Positions 30,313 to 36,982 of a DNA stretch of 41,338 nucleotides are shown piece after piece. Positions within the stretch are counted from its first letter, which is position 1. Each line of letters opens with the position of its first letter. This DNA is from Prochlorococcus sp. AG-355-N16 (GTDB taxonomy: Bacteria > Cyanobacteriota > Cyanobacteriia > PCC-6307 > Cyanobiaceae): assembly GCA_003278545.1 (NCBI GenBank), contig QCEF01000009.1:1-41338 (forward strand), read 5' to 3'. The notes beneath the pieces are model-generated. The model ran no database searches. It saw nothing but the letters and a program-made list of their open reading frames with translations, and was not told the DNA's origin. Position numbers and translations under genes: made by a program.

Positions 30313-30539
30313 TACTCAACTATATGCTGAGGGCACTTAACTGCAGCAATAGCAACAGCCGCAACTTTAAAATTTTCTGACTTCTCAATAACCTTTTTAA
30401 CCTCTAATGGGCCAAATTTATTACTTGCATCACTATAGGAAAGAAGTAAAGATTTATAGTTATCATGTCCTAGATTTCTATACTCACAGAAATTATCTCC
30501 AACATAATTCAAAAGAGTTAGTAAAGTTAATTCAATCAT
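30312..30539 (-). CDS. Hypothetical small protein
   Basis: I do not recognise this protein. From the ATG at 30539 it has 75 residues: a mildly hydrophobic start (MIELTLLTLLNYVG), a Cys-containing stretch NFCEYRNLGHDNYKSLLLSY, and an Ala/Val-rich end with AAVAIAAVKCPQHIVE. The frame stays open to a TTG at 30599, which would add 20 residues; no Shine-Dalgarno sequence decides the start. Two Cys far apart fit an exported protein. It is coupled to the following small gene by a TAATG overlap. Confidence 0.5.
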   Translation of the reverse strand: MIELTLLTLLNYVGDNFCEYRNLGHDNYKSLLLSYSDASNKFGPLEVKKVIEKSENFKVAAVAIAAVKCPQHIVE

Positions 30540-30705
30540 TAAAAAACTTTTTACTAGTGAAGTTCTTACGAATAATACTGTGCAGGACATTTTTAACAAG
30601 TAAAATTGCCCAAAACATTTGAAATAATAAAATTAAATTTTCATTGATAAACTTTAAAGTTTCAAAATTATTTCATAATTTATTAATTCACATATAAGAA
30701 AATAG

Positions 30706-30837
30706 TTAAAACACTATCTGTAGTGTAGGTTGGTGGAATAAATTGCACTACAGATAGGGGGTTGCATTTTTTAAGGATTTGGTTTAAAAATAAAGTTCCC
30801 CATCACCCGGCCACACTTATGTGAGGCCTTTTTTTTT
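30706..30837 (+). ncRNA. Putative structured small RNA (unassigned)
   Basis: A roughly 130-base non-coding stretch between two minus-strand genes shows strong RNA-like structure. A perfect 12-bp inverted repeat (CTATCTGTAGTG at 30714-30725, CACTACAGATAG at 30746-30757) can extend by three weaker pairs and encloses a GGTTGGTGGAATAA loop. GGGG at 30758-30761 can pair with CCCC at 30798-30801. The element ends in a terminator hairpin with nine T. A TATAAG at 30693-30698 could be the -10 box. It does not match tRNA, tmRNA, 6S, SRP RNA or Yfr1 as far as I can tell; it may be one of the described Prochlorococcus Yfr RNAs. The exact 5' end is a guess. Confidence 0.6.
30809..30837 (+). terminator. 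Rho-independent terminator of the putative small RNA
   Basis: GGCC, a mismatch, CAC, loop TTAT, GTG, a mismatch and GGCC form the stem, followed by nine consecutive T (30829-30837). The T-run fixes the orientation as plus strand. No plus-strand coding gene lies close upstream, so it most likely ends a non-coding RNA. Confidence 0.82.
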
Positions 30838-30995
30838 AGTTTTTAAAAATAAGTTTTTTTTAAAGTTATCACTTTATAAAAAGAGTTATTCATTAACCCC
30901 TTTTTTAATGAATAATAATAATGAATTTATCTAGTTAACTAATTAACCTGCTTTAGACTTTTTCACTACAAATTTATTGAAATTCTCAATTATTT

Positions 30996-31808
30996 TTATA
31001 AAAAACTTTTTATGGATTTAGCCAATAAGCTAATACCAACCAAAATACAAACTGTTATAAAAGTTTTCTTAATTAGAACATTCCCATTTAATTTTGACAT
31101 GTGAGCCCCGAAATATCCTCCTGTAAAGGAACCAATTATTAACACTATCAATAAATTTGAAGGAACCGATCCTATTCTTGCCAAAAAGACTGCTCCAACA
31201 AAATTCCAAAAAATCCCAACCGTAAAGAATGTCATACTTATAGCGCGAAGAAAATCCATTTGAAAAGTTTTTATTAAAAGTATTGTTACAAGCAATCCAG
31301 TTCCTGAAGAAATAGAACCATTTAATATTCCTATAAGAAAAATAAAAATAAAAAATCTAATTTTATGAGCAAAATTAACCTCTTTACAGCCAGATGATAA
31401 ACCTAAATCAGGTTTAAGGAATGAATAGAAAGCTAATAATATGGATATTATTCCTAATATTAAGTACAAATATTTTTCTGTTATATATTCAACTATAGAT
31501 GCCCCTAAAATTACTCCTGGTAATCCAAAAATTAAAATTTGCCAAGCAACACTTATATCATTACCTAAAGATTTGTAATTTCTTAAGGAACCTCCTATTC
31601 CCAATGCTACTGTTGCTAATTTATGACTAGCCAGAGCCTGATAATAAGGAACTCCAAATAAAATCAATGCTGGCAATTGTAATAATCCTGCTCCTCCTCC
31701 AGAAATAGCTGAGAAAGTATTAGAAAAAAACGATATCAAAAAAATATATATACTTTTAAATAAAGAATGATCAAAATTTCCTAATAATATTGTTATTAAA
31801 TAAAGCAT
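30996..31808 (-). CDS. TauE/SafE family membrane permease
   Basis: This 270-residue membrane protein has about eight hydrophobic segments and the family's duplicated layout. The first half carries FSAISGGGAGLLQLPALI and a conserved ASHKLATVALGIGGSLRN. The second half carries GILNGSISSGTGLLVTILL and IGSFTGGYFGAHMSKL. Members of this family export sulfite, sulfoacetate or other organic anions; the substrate here is unknown. The gene stands alone on the minus strand between the putative ncRNA and the HNH gene. Confidence 0.88.
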   Translation of the reverse strand: MLYLITILLGNFDHSLFKSIYIFLISFFSNTFSAISGGGAGLLQLPALILFGVPYYQALASHKLATVALGIGGSLRNYKSLGNDISVAWQILIFGLPGVILGASIVEYITEKYLYLILGIISILLAFYSFLKPDLGLSSGCKEVNFAHKIRFFIFIFLIGILNGSISSGTGLLVTILLIKTFQMDFLRAISMTFFTVGIFWNFVGAVFLARIGSVPSNLLIVLIIGSFTGGYFGAHMSKLNGNVLIKKTFITVCILVGISLLAKSIKSFL

Positions 31809-31947
31809 TAACTATAAATTGTCTTTTTATTGATTAGTGCAAATGATTCTTTTCATAAGAAGCATATGACTTAAAAAGTCTCATCTTATCCTTTTCAATC
31901 ATACTTAAAAAAAAACTGTTATTATCAGAAAAAATATCAAGAATTTT

Positions 31948-32289
31948 ATGCATAGACAAGATGCAATTTACCTTGATCAGTTTTGTCCCAAGATAAGTAA
32001 TAAAAATTGGAGAGAGTCACTTAACAAACTTACTAATTATAAGTGTATTTATTGCGGTAAACCCTCAGAATCACTTGATCACCTTCACCCCATGTCAAAA
32101 GGGGGGATTAGCAGTACAAGTAATTGTGTGCCATGTTGTTTGTCATGCAACGGCAAGAAATCAGATTCAGAAGTTCTTAGTTGGTACAGAAAACAAAATT
32201 TTTATGATCCTCGAAGAGCTATGGCGATACGAGCATGGTTTAATGACGATTTGAAACTTGCATCAGTTCTTTTGACCTACTTAAATTAA
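31948..32289 (+). CDS. HNH endonuclease family protein
   Basis: A 113-residue stand-alone HNH protein. The zinc-binding Cys pair is in YKCIYCGKPS near residue 36, the HNH core is SLDHLHPMSKGGISSTSNCV (Asp-His start, Asn later), and the second Cys pair is in CCLSCNGKKSDSE. All key residues are present, so it should be a folded, potentially active nuclease. There is no integrase, intron or intein around it, and nothing suggests a restriction system. Its role could be DNA processing or repair (inference). Confidence 0.85.
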   Translation: MHRQDAIYLDQFCPKISNKNWRESLNKLTNYKCIYCGKPSESLDHLHPMSKGGISSTSNCVPCCLSCNGKKSDSEVLSWYRKQNFYDPRRAMAIRAWFNDDLKLASVLLTYLN

Positions 32290-32370
32290 AAATGAAATGA
32301 TAAATTGATTGAGATTCGAAATAATATATGGTTCAATAGGTTCTTCCCATTCTGATAAATGAATTTTTAT

Positions 32371-32565
32371 TTAAATTAATCTTTTTATCTCTGAATTTAT
32401 TTTATTGCTCCTGAAAAGCGAAATATTAGAGTAGTCATCTTTCCACATTATTGGTGAATCTAAAACTTTTCTCTCTGGCGACTTTACCGAAAAAATTAAT
32501 CCAAATACAATAATAATAGTAATCAAAATGATTGACATTACTAATTTGTCTGAAATATTGTTCAT
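32371..32565 (-). CDS. Hypothetical single-helix protein (64 aa)
   Basis: I do not recognise this protein. It has a short N-terminus, one strongly hydrophobic helix (about residues 8-27, VMSIILITIIIVFGLIF) and a charged tail of about 37 residues with SPIMWKDDYSNISLFR. It follows the upstream secreted protein gene on the same strand after 9 bases, suggesting co-transcription. Confidence 0.5.
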   Translation of the reverse strand: MNNISDKLVMSIILITIIIVFGLIFSVKSPERKVLDSPIMWKDDYSNISLFRSNKINSEIKRLI

Positions 32566-32574
32566 TAACCTAAT

Positions 32575-32976
32575 CTATCTAGAAAAATTTTTGTCAGGAG
32601 TGGTTTTTTCATAAATTTCAAGAAAATATGATTTAAAAAAATCGACTCCATCCTTTCCAACCAATCCAATTGACCGTCCACAATCATTTACTACTTGCAA
32701 TGAAATTTGATTAGCCAAGTCACTTTTCTCAATCCATTTTTTCTGTGGATTATAAGAAAAAGAAATAATGTTTTCAGTTTTTACAATCGCTGATTTCATT
32801 GCTTCATCTTTAGAAAAACCATTTTGAATACCGGTGCAAAACTTCCTGGAGAAATTATTAGAGATCCTATTTTGCAGCAAACTCACACTAGGATCTGACG
32901 TATCAAAAGCTAAACCTATTGAAGGTTTTAATAAATAAACTATAAAAAAAAGAAAACCAATAATAAATTTTAACAA
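32575..32976 (-). CDS. Hypothetical exported protein (133 aa)
   Basis: I do not recognise a family. The N-terminus is a signal-peptide-like segment (MLKFIIGFLFFIVYLLKPSI, then GLAFDTSD with a possible cleavage after GLA). The mature part is helical and includes FCTGIQNGFSKDEAMKSAI and VVNDCGRSIGLVGKDG, with two Cys that could form a disulfide in the periplasm or thylakoid lumen. It is paired with a one-helix protein gene 9 bases downstream. Confidence 0.62.
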   Translation of the reverse strand: MLKFIIGFLFFIVYLLKPSIGLAFDTSDPSVSLLQNRISNNFSRKFCTGIQNGFSKDEAMKSAIVKTENIISFSYNPQKKWIEKSDLANQISLQVVNDCGRSIGLVGKDGVDFFKSYFLEIYEKTTPDKNFSR

Positions 32977-33127
32977 TAGCTATTTATCAACCACTTTAAA
33001 TAATACATTAGTTTTTTCTAAATGTCTTTTCAATTAAATCTGATAATTATTAACAGCAAATTAAATTTCAATTTATTAAAAATTAAAAGTATTGCGATAA
33101 GTTCAGCAATAATAGTCAGAGGTTTAT

Positions 33128-33361
33128 TTGACTACTTATATGTACGAATCATTGATGACATTGCTATTTTTTCCTGACTGGACAAATGGGCTACCTTCAG
33201 ACTTTTTAATCCTTCATTTTTTCGTAGGAGCTGTAATTTTCCCTTTTAACATGATTCATGCTAAAGCAAGAAAAATTGACAGTAAGAACCCACAGGAAGC
33301 AGCTAGTGGATATAAAAATTCAGACAATACTACATTTTTTGGATATGAAGAAATCAATTAG
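33128..33361 (+). CDS. Hypothetical membrane-associated protein (77 aa)
   Basis: I do not recognise this protein. The TTG start at 33128 is supported by an AGAGG Shine-Dalgarno sequence at 33118-33122, 5 bases upstream; an ATG at 33140 is the alternative. The sequence has an aromatic hydrophobic stretch, ILHFFVGAVIFPFNMIHAK, near residues 28-46, and a polar C-terminus ending in TFFGYEEIN. It is followed 32 bases later by another small one-helix protein gene on the same strand. Confidence 0.58.
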   Translation: MTTYMYESLMTLLFFPDWTNGLPSDFLILHFFVGAVIFPFNMIHAKARKIDSKNPQEAASGYKNSDNTTFFGYEEIN

Positions 33362-33393
33362 ATTTCCATAAATTATTTTAAGGAATTACTTAA

Positions 33394-33621
33394 TTGATGA
33401 TAATTTTCCTAAATACAGCTTTAGATCTTAAAATTTTAAGTCCCAGTGAACCTATAGGAATATTAATTATTTTTTTAGGATTAATATTTACTGGTATGAT
33501 TTTCTATATTATTTATGCAGTGAGTACTAATAAAGAATCACTAGAAGATAAAAAAATAAGAACCAAAAAAGAGTACTTGCAAAAAGAGAAAATAGGAAAA
33601 TTATTCCCTAAGAAAAAATAA
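33394..33621 (+). CDS. Hypothetical single-helix protein (75 aa)
   Basis: I do not recognise a family. The protein has a short hydrophobic start, one clear membrane helix (about residues 20-44, PIGILIIFLGLIFTGMIFYI) and a strongly basic cytoplasmic tail ending KLFPKKK. This is a common layout for small membrane proteins that act as subunits or regulators of larger complexes, but nothing points to a partner. It is co-directional with the small gene upstream. Confidence 0.55.
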   Translation: MMIIFLNTALDLKILSPSEPIGILIIFLGLIFTGMIFYIIYAVSTNKESLEDKKIRTKKEYLQKEKIGKLFPKKK

Positions 33622-33771
33622 ATTTAATTGTTTTATTACTATAAAGGTATTTATTTATATTATTAATGATCAAATCAGTAGGATCCAAAAACATAAGTTT
33701 TAGCTCTTTTAAATCAAACATTTTCTAAAACCTAATAATAACAATTAATTTTTTTTTACGAGGAGTTTAAA

Positions 33772-33879
33772 TTGTTAATAGCACTACAAAATTATTTTCA
33801 TATCATGCAAAAAATGTTAAAAATGGAAAAAATGATCAAAAATCTTGGAGAATTCAGCTCAATATCTATTCCTTGCTAG
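33772..33879 (+). CDS. Possible short leader ORF (35 aa) with strong Shine-Dalgarno
   Basis: A TTG at 33772 is preceded by ACGAGGAG (33759-33766), one of the strongest Shine-Dalgarno sequences in the window. The frame gives 35 residues (MLIALQNYFHIMQKMLKMEK, then more) and stops at TAG 33877-33879, inside the next gene, whose frame is +1 relative to it. It may be a leader peptide coupled to the next gene, or the two could be one protein split by an indel or joined by a +1 shift. The peptide is unrecognised. Confidence 0.35.
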   Translation: MLIALQNYFHIMQKMLKMEKMIKNLGEFSSISIPC

Positions 33880-34345
33880 TGGAGTAAATAATGGGGAAGG
33901 CTTTTGGAAGGTGGGAATAAAAAATTGCGATGAAAATATCCTTGAGGATAAAAATCTTTTAGATTGCCATAGAAAAGAATTAATAGGTAATGAATCAGCA
34001 AAAGATATTCTTTTAGCTATTAATTTAAACTTGAATAATTTATTAAATGAACTAAGAAACAAAAATTATTTAATTGGAAGTCCTTCAATGGGAATTTCAT
34101 TTGATCTACCTTTAGAAATCTTGGAAAATATTTTTGATTTTTGGTTAGACATTTATAAAAATCAAGAAGCCTGGGAAGCTTGTTTAGGTCTTCTTAAAGT
34201 TAGAAAAAGGATTCCTCTAACAAACCTAATCGAAAGCAAGATTTTAAAGGGTAACTCTAAAAAATGGGCTATAAAAATTGAATATTTACATTCTTATGTT
34301 CCTTCTTCACTTAGAATTGGCAAATTAAATGATCCCATGTGGTAA
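33845..34345 (+). CDS. Hypothetical conserved-looking protein (166 aa)
   Basis: I do not recognise a family. The frame is closed upstream by TGA at 33833, and the only ordinary start before the folded-looking sequence is TTG at 33845, with no Shine-Dalgarno sequence. The protein is soluble, begins MENSAQYLFLASGVNNGEGF, has a helix-rich middle (DILLAINLNLNNLLNELRNK), and ends with SLRIGKLNDPMW. A short ORF with a strong Shine-Dalgarno sequence overlaps its start in another frame. There is no evidence of function from context. Confidence 0.6.
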   Translation: MENSAQYLFLASGVNNGEGFWKVGIKNCDENILEDKNLLDCHRKELIGNESAKDILLAINLNLNNLLNELRNKNYLIGSPSMGISFDLPLEILENIFDFWLDIYKNQEAWEACLGLLKVRKRIPLTNLIESKILKGNSKKWAIKIEYLHSYVPSSLRIGKLNDPMW

Positions 34346-34423
34346 TAATTTTATCTTTTTAATACTCAAAATATTTACTTCGTTAGATATTTAAGTAAAA
34401 ATAAAATAACTATTAATTAAAAA

Positions 34424-34609
34424 ATGAATAAACCATATTCTTTTAATATTGATCAAATGAACGGAATTGTAGAGGATACATACGCCAAGATAATAAATGA
34501 ATGTGAAAATTTAAAGAAAAATACTAATTGTCCAAATGAGCAAGTAGTAGCACTTTTAAGCGTGATTGCCTCAAATTACGCTATTACAACAGATAAAAAC
34601 GAAAATTAA
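34424..34609 (+). CDS. Hypothetical small protein (61 aa)
   Basis: I do not recognise this protein. It is a small, acidic, helical, soluble protein, MNKPYSFNIDQMNGIVEDTY at the start, then INECENLKKNTNCPNEQ and VVALLSVIASNYAITT. It ends one base before the ATG of the phosphoribosyltransferase gene, so it is probably part of the same transcript as the nucleobase salvage pair. Whether it takes part in that pathway cannot be told. Confidence 0.58.
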   Translation: MNKPYSFNIDQMNGIVEDTYAKIINECENLKKNTNCPNEQVVALLSVIASNYAITTDKNEN

Positions 34610-34610
34610 G

Positions 34611-35006
34611 ATGATAAGTTATTTTACTTGGGACGAATTTGATAAGAGCGTAGAACAAATAGCTAACAAATGTAGGTTTAAGGATTTTTCTGGAATATAT
34701 GGAGTTCCTCGAGGTGGATTATGTCTCGCTGTAGCACTTAGCCACAAATTAAAAATTGAATTAATTTCAGAACCAATAAAAAATTCGCTAATAGTAGATG
34801 ATGTTTATGAAACTGGTCTTACATTAACGACCTTCAAGGATATTGAAGGAGCAATGTTTTTTGTATTATTTAGTAAAATCAAACCTAAATGGTGGAATAC
34901 AGTATTTATATCTAAAAAAAACCAATGGATAGTTTTTCCTTGGGAAAATACTTTGAATTCAAAAAGTGATCGTGAAGAGTACATCAAAAAAAGAGGTTTA
35001 AGTTGA
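34611..35006 (+). CDS. Purine-type phosphoribosyltransferase
   Basis: This is a type I phosphoribosyltransferase, which transfers the phosphoribosyl group of PRPP to a nucleobase. The PRPP-binding loop is NSLIVDDVYETGLTL near residues 58-72 (two Asp, then TG-T). The N-terminal part has GIYGVPRGGLCLAVALSHKL, and the end carries WIVFPWE near residue 112, a motif of xanthine/hypoxanthine-type members. I use ATG 34611, which gives 131 residues; an earlier ATG at 34566 lies inside the upstream gene and adds unlikely sequence. The stop overlaps the start of the deoxyribosyltransferase gene by 4 bases, making coupling likely. Confidence 0.82.
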   Translation: MISYFTWDEFDKSVEQIANKCRFKDFSGIYGVPRGGLCLAVALSHKLKIELISEPIKNSLIVDDVYETGLTLTTFKDIEGAMFFVLFSKIKPKWWNTVFISKKNQWIVFPWENTLNSKSDREEYIKKRGLS

Positions 35007-35461
35007 GTAAGAAACTATATTTGGCAAATCCATATGGATTTTCAAAACAAACTAAAACACTTTTAAATGAATTTATTGAAATCTTCAATGATTTAAATGT
35101 AGAAGTATTTGAACCTTTTGAGAGAGCAAATAAATTAACCCAAAAAGGAAGTCAATGGGCATATGAAGTTGCAAGCAGTAATTTCAATGATTTAAAAGAT
35201 TGTGATTGTATTTTTGCGATTGTTAATGGAAATCCTCCAGATGAAGGGGTAATGATTGAATTGGGTATCGCAATTGCTTTAAAAAAGGAAATCTTTTTAT
35301 TCAGAGATGATTTTAGAAATTGTTCTGATAGCGATCAATACCCATTAAATCTAATGTTATTTCTTGGCCTGCCAAAAGATAATTGGGAAAAATATTATTT
35401 TGAATCGTTACATGATATAAAAAGTAATAAAAAAAGATTTATGGAGTGGGCTAAAAATTAG
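35003..35461 (+). CDS. Nucleoside 2-deoxyribosyltransferase
   Basis: This 152-residue protein fits the nucleoside 2-deoxyribosyltransferase family, which swaps the base on a 2'-deoxynucleoside or hydrolyses it. Signatures are the N-terminal KLYLANPYGFSKQTK, the DCDCIFAIVNGNPPDEG stretch near residues 69-85 with its Asp residues, and DEGVMIELGIAIALKK, where the Glu is the expected nucleophile. The C-terminal part has FLFRDDFRNC and NLMLFLGL. The start is TTG at 35003, overlapping the phosphoribosyltransferase stop. Together the two enzymes could free and reuse nucleobases (inference). Confidence 0.84.
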   Translation: MSKKLYLANPYGFSKQTKTLLNEFIEIFNDLNVEVFEPFERANKLTQKGSQWAYEVASSNFNDLKDCDCIFAIVNGNPPDEGVMIELGIAIALKKEIFLFRDDFRNCSDSDQYPLNLMLFLGLPKDNWEKYYFESLHDIKSNKKRFMEWAKN

Positions 35462-35517
35462 CCAAAAAAAAATAAACACTCAAGAAGAAGCTTTATATTT
35501 AAATAAATCTGTTAAGG

Positions 35518-35526
35518 TGCTAGAAT
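35518..35526 (+). promoter_or_regulatory. Putative extended -10 promoter of rpsU
   Basis: TGC followed by TAGAAT is an extended -10 element (TGnTANAAT type). A weak -35 (TTTAAA, 35498-35503) lies 17 bases upstream. A transcript would start near 35533, giving a very short leader before the TTG start at 35546. Confidence 0.4.
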
Positions 35527-35545
35527 AAGATTTATTTAGAAAATT

Positions 35546-35722
35546 TTGACACAAGTTACAGTTGGAGAGAACGAGGGGATTGAGTCTGCCCTTAGAAGAT
35601 TTAAGCGACAAGTATCTAAGTCGGGAATCTTTGCAGATTTAAAAAGACTTAGACATCACGAAACTCCTATTGAAAAATATAAAAGAAAGTTGCAACAGAG
35701 AAGAAAAGCAAGAAGAAGGTAA
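35546..35722 (+). CDS. rpsU: 30S ribosomal protein S21
   Basis: S21 is a small basic protein of the 30S subunit that helps base pairing between mRNA and the 16S 3' end. The 58-residue translation has the diagnostic [20 protein letters not shown], the [15 protein letters not shown] stretch and a poly-basic end QQRRKARRR. The start is a TTG at 35546, in a position consistent with an [14 protein letters not shown]-terminus as in other picocyanobacteria. It lies 84 bases after the deoxyribosyltransferase gene and appears to have its own promoter. Confidence 0.95.
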
Positions 35723-35798
35723 TCTCCTACCCCTCATAAAGTTTTGGAGATACTTAGTATTTATAATTTTCTTAGAAAAGGTAAAAAAAAATTTTTAA

Positions 35799-36116
35799 CT
35801 ACTTAAGCTTTTTAAGCTTCTTAACAAGATTTATTCCAACTCCTGATACTGCAAGAAGATCTTTTTCATCAGCAGCAATAACTGCTTTAGTGGTTTTAAA
35901 TCCAGCCTCATACAAAGCTTTTGCGCTTTTTGCTCCAACACCTGGAAGTGTAGTCAAAGTTTCAATATTTTTCTTAGAATTAACCGCTTTGGTTTTCGTT
36001 TTCGTTTTTGTTTTTGCAGACTTTGCTGCTTTTTTTTCTTTCTTTAAAGGAGTTTCAGAAGATACTGCACTTTTAAATAAAATTGATTTTAGTTTGCTGA
36101 GAAATTTAGAAATCAT
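35799..36116 (-). CDS. Helix-hairpin-helix protein with KT-rich linker
   Basis: This 105-residue protein has a basic amphipathic start (MISKFLSKLKSILFKS), a Lys/Ala/Thr-rich linker with KTKTKTKTK near residues 35-43, and a C-terminal tandem helix-hairpin-helix domain: LTTLPGVGAKSAKALYEAGF, then LLAVSGVGINLVKKLKKLK. The GVG turns bind DNA backbone in such domains, so non-specific DNA binding is likely, perhaps as a nucleoid or repair accessory protein (inference). The linker is encoded by a four-copy hexanucleotide repeat. It is isolated on the minus strand, facing rpsU. Confidence 0.75.
   Translation of the reverse strand: MISKFLSKLKSILFKSAVSSETPLKKEKKAAKSAKTKTKTKTKAVNSKKNIETLTTLPGVGAKSAKALYEAGFKTTKAVIAADEKDLLAVSGVGINLVKKLKKLK
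35993..36016. repeat. Four-copy hexanucleotide tandem repeat in the HhH gene
   Basis: Two copies of TTTTCG (35993-36004) and two of TTTTTG (36005-36016) encode the alternating Lys-Thr tract on the minus strand. The unit is a multiple of three, so copy-number change would not break the frame. Confidence 0.85.
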
Positions 36117-36385
36117 TTCAAAAGTTATAAGTAATAAAACTAGCTCATCAATTTAATATATTATCAAATTCCAGAGGAATTAATAACAAGATAATAGTTA
36201 ATTAAATAGAAATAATTTATTTACAATTATATAAAGACACATATTTAATATTTATGCAAGCTTACAAATCATTCTACGCTATTCAAAATTATTTTTAAAC
36301 CCAAAAAAGAAAAAATATATTTTCAAAATTTAAAGGTATTTAATAATAGTAAAGTTAAAATCTTATTAAAGAACAGATTATAAAA

Positions 36386-36982
36386 ATGAAGCTTATTTTT
36401 ATAAGTGGACCTTCTGGAAGTGGGAAAACAACTCTATCAAATCAAATAATAAAAAAAAATAAAAATGGTATTGTGTTAAGTACCGACAATTACTATAAGA
36501 CAGGGTTAATAAGTAAATTACTACCAAAATTTGTAGAAGGTTTTTTTGATAGAAGTATTAGTTTTAATAACAAACTATTCAAAAAAGATTTTGATTTTAT
36601 TTATAAGAATGGAATTTCAATCTATGATCGTTATTATAATTTCGAAAAGAAAACAATACAAAATATCTTAAAGGAAACAAATAATATTAGTTTTTTAATA
36701 GTTGAGGGTATATTTGCTAAAGAATGCTCTAACACTTTAAATTATAAGGATTATATTTTTTTAGAAATAAAAACTAAAAAAAATGAATGCATGAAAAGAG
36801 TTGTCCAAAGAGATATAAAAGAAAGGGGAAAGGATAAAAAACAAGCTGAGAGTGATTTTTTAAAATCATGGAGAATTTATCACGAAAAATTCAAAACTAA
36901 TAGCATAAAAAATGATACAAATAAATTCATTATTGAAAAAAACACTGACATAGATCACATTCTGAAAAAATTATTTTATTAA
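36386..36982 (+). CDS. Uridine kinase-like P-loop protein
   Basis: This 198-residue protein belongs to the uridine kinase/phosphoribulokinase group, which phosphorylates uridine, cytidine or related sugars. It has Walker A FISGPSGSGKTTLS near residues 5-18, the substrate-binding VLSTDNYYK near residue 31, IYDRYYNFEKKT near residue 80, FLIVEGIFAKE near residue 103 with the catalytic acidic residue, and a lid arginine pattern RVVQRDIKERGKD near residue 142. The protein is shorter and more diverged than E. coli Udk, so the true substrate is uncertain. Its end overlaps the convergent flavoprotein gene by 12 bases. Confidence 0.75.
   Translation: MKLIFISGPSGSGKTTLSNQIIKKNKNGIVLSTDNYYKTGLISKLLPKFVEGFFDRSISFNNKLFKKDFDFIYKNGISIYDRYYNFEKKTIQNILKETNNISFLIVEGIFAKECSNTLNYKDYIFLEIKTKKNECMKRVVQRDIKERGKDKKQAESDFLKSWRIYHEKFKTNSIKNDTNKFIIEKNTDIDHILKKLFY

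Noticed and set aside
30714-30757. Inverted repeat as a transposon end or CRISPR repeat
   Set aside because: There is only one copy, no transposase and no spacer pattern; the T-run hairpin after it fits an RNA gene better.
31844-31912. 22-residue minus-strand frame (MIEKDKMRLFKSYASYEKN and three more)
   Set aside because: It is too short, without ribosome binding site or context, in a 139-base gap; it cannot be distinguished from chance.
31948-32289. HNH gene as a homing or mobile element
   Set aside because: There is no intron, intein, integrase, transposase or repeats around it; a stand-alone HNH protein is not evidence of mobility.
33022-33177. 51-residue frame starting at ATG 33022 that overlaps the gene at 33128
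   Set aside because: Its sequence is low-complexity Ile/Leu/Asn, and the overlapping 33128 frame has a Shine-Dalgarno sequence and better protein character.
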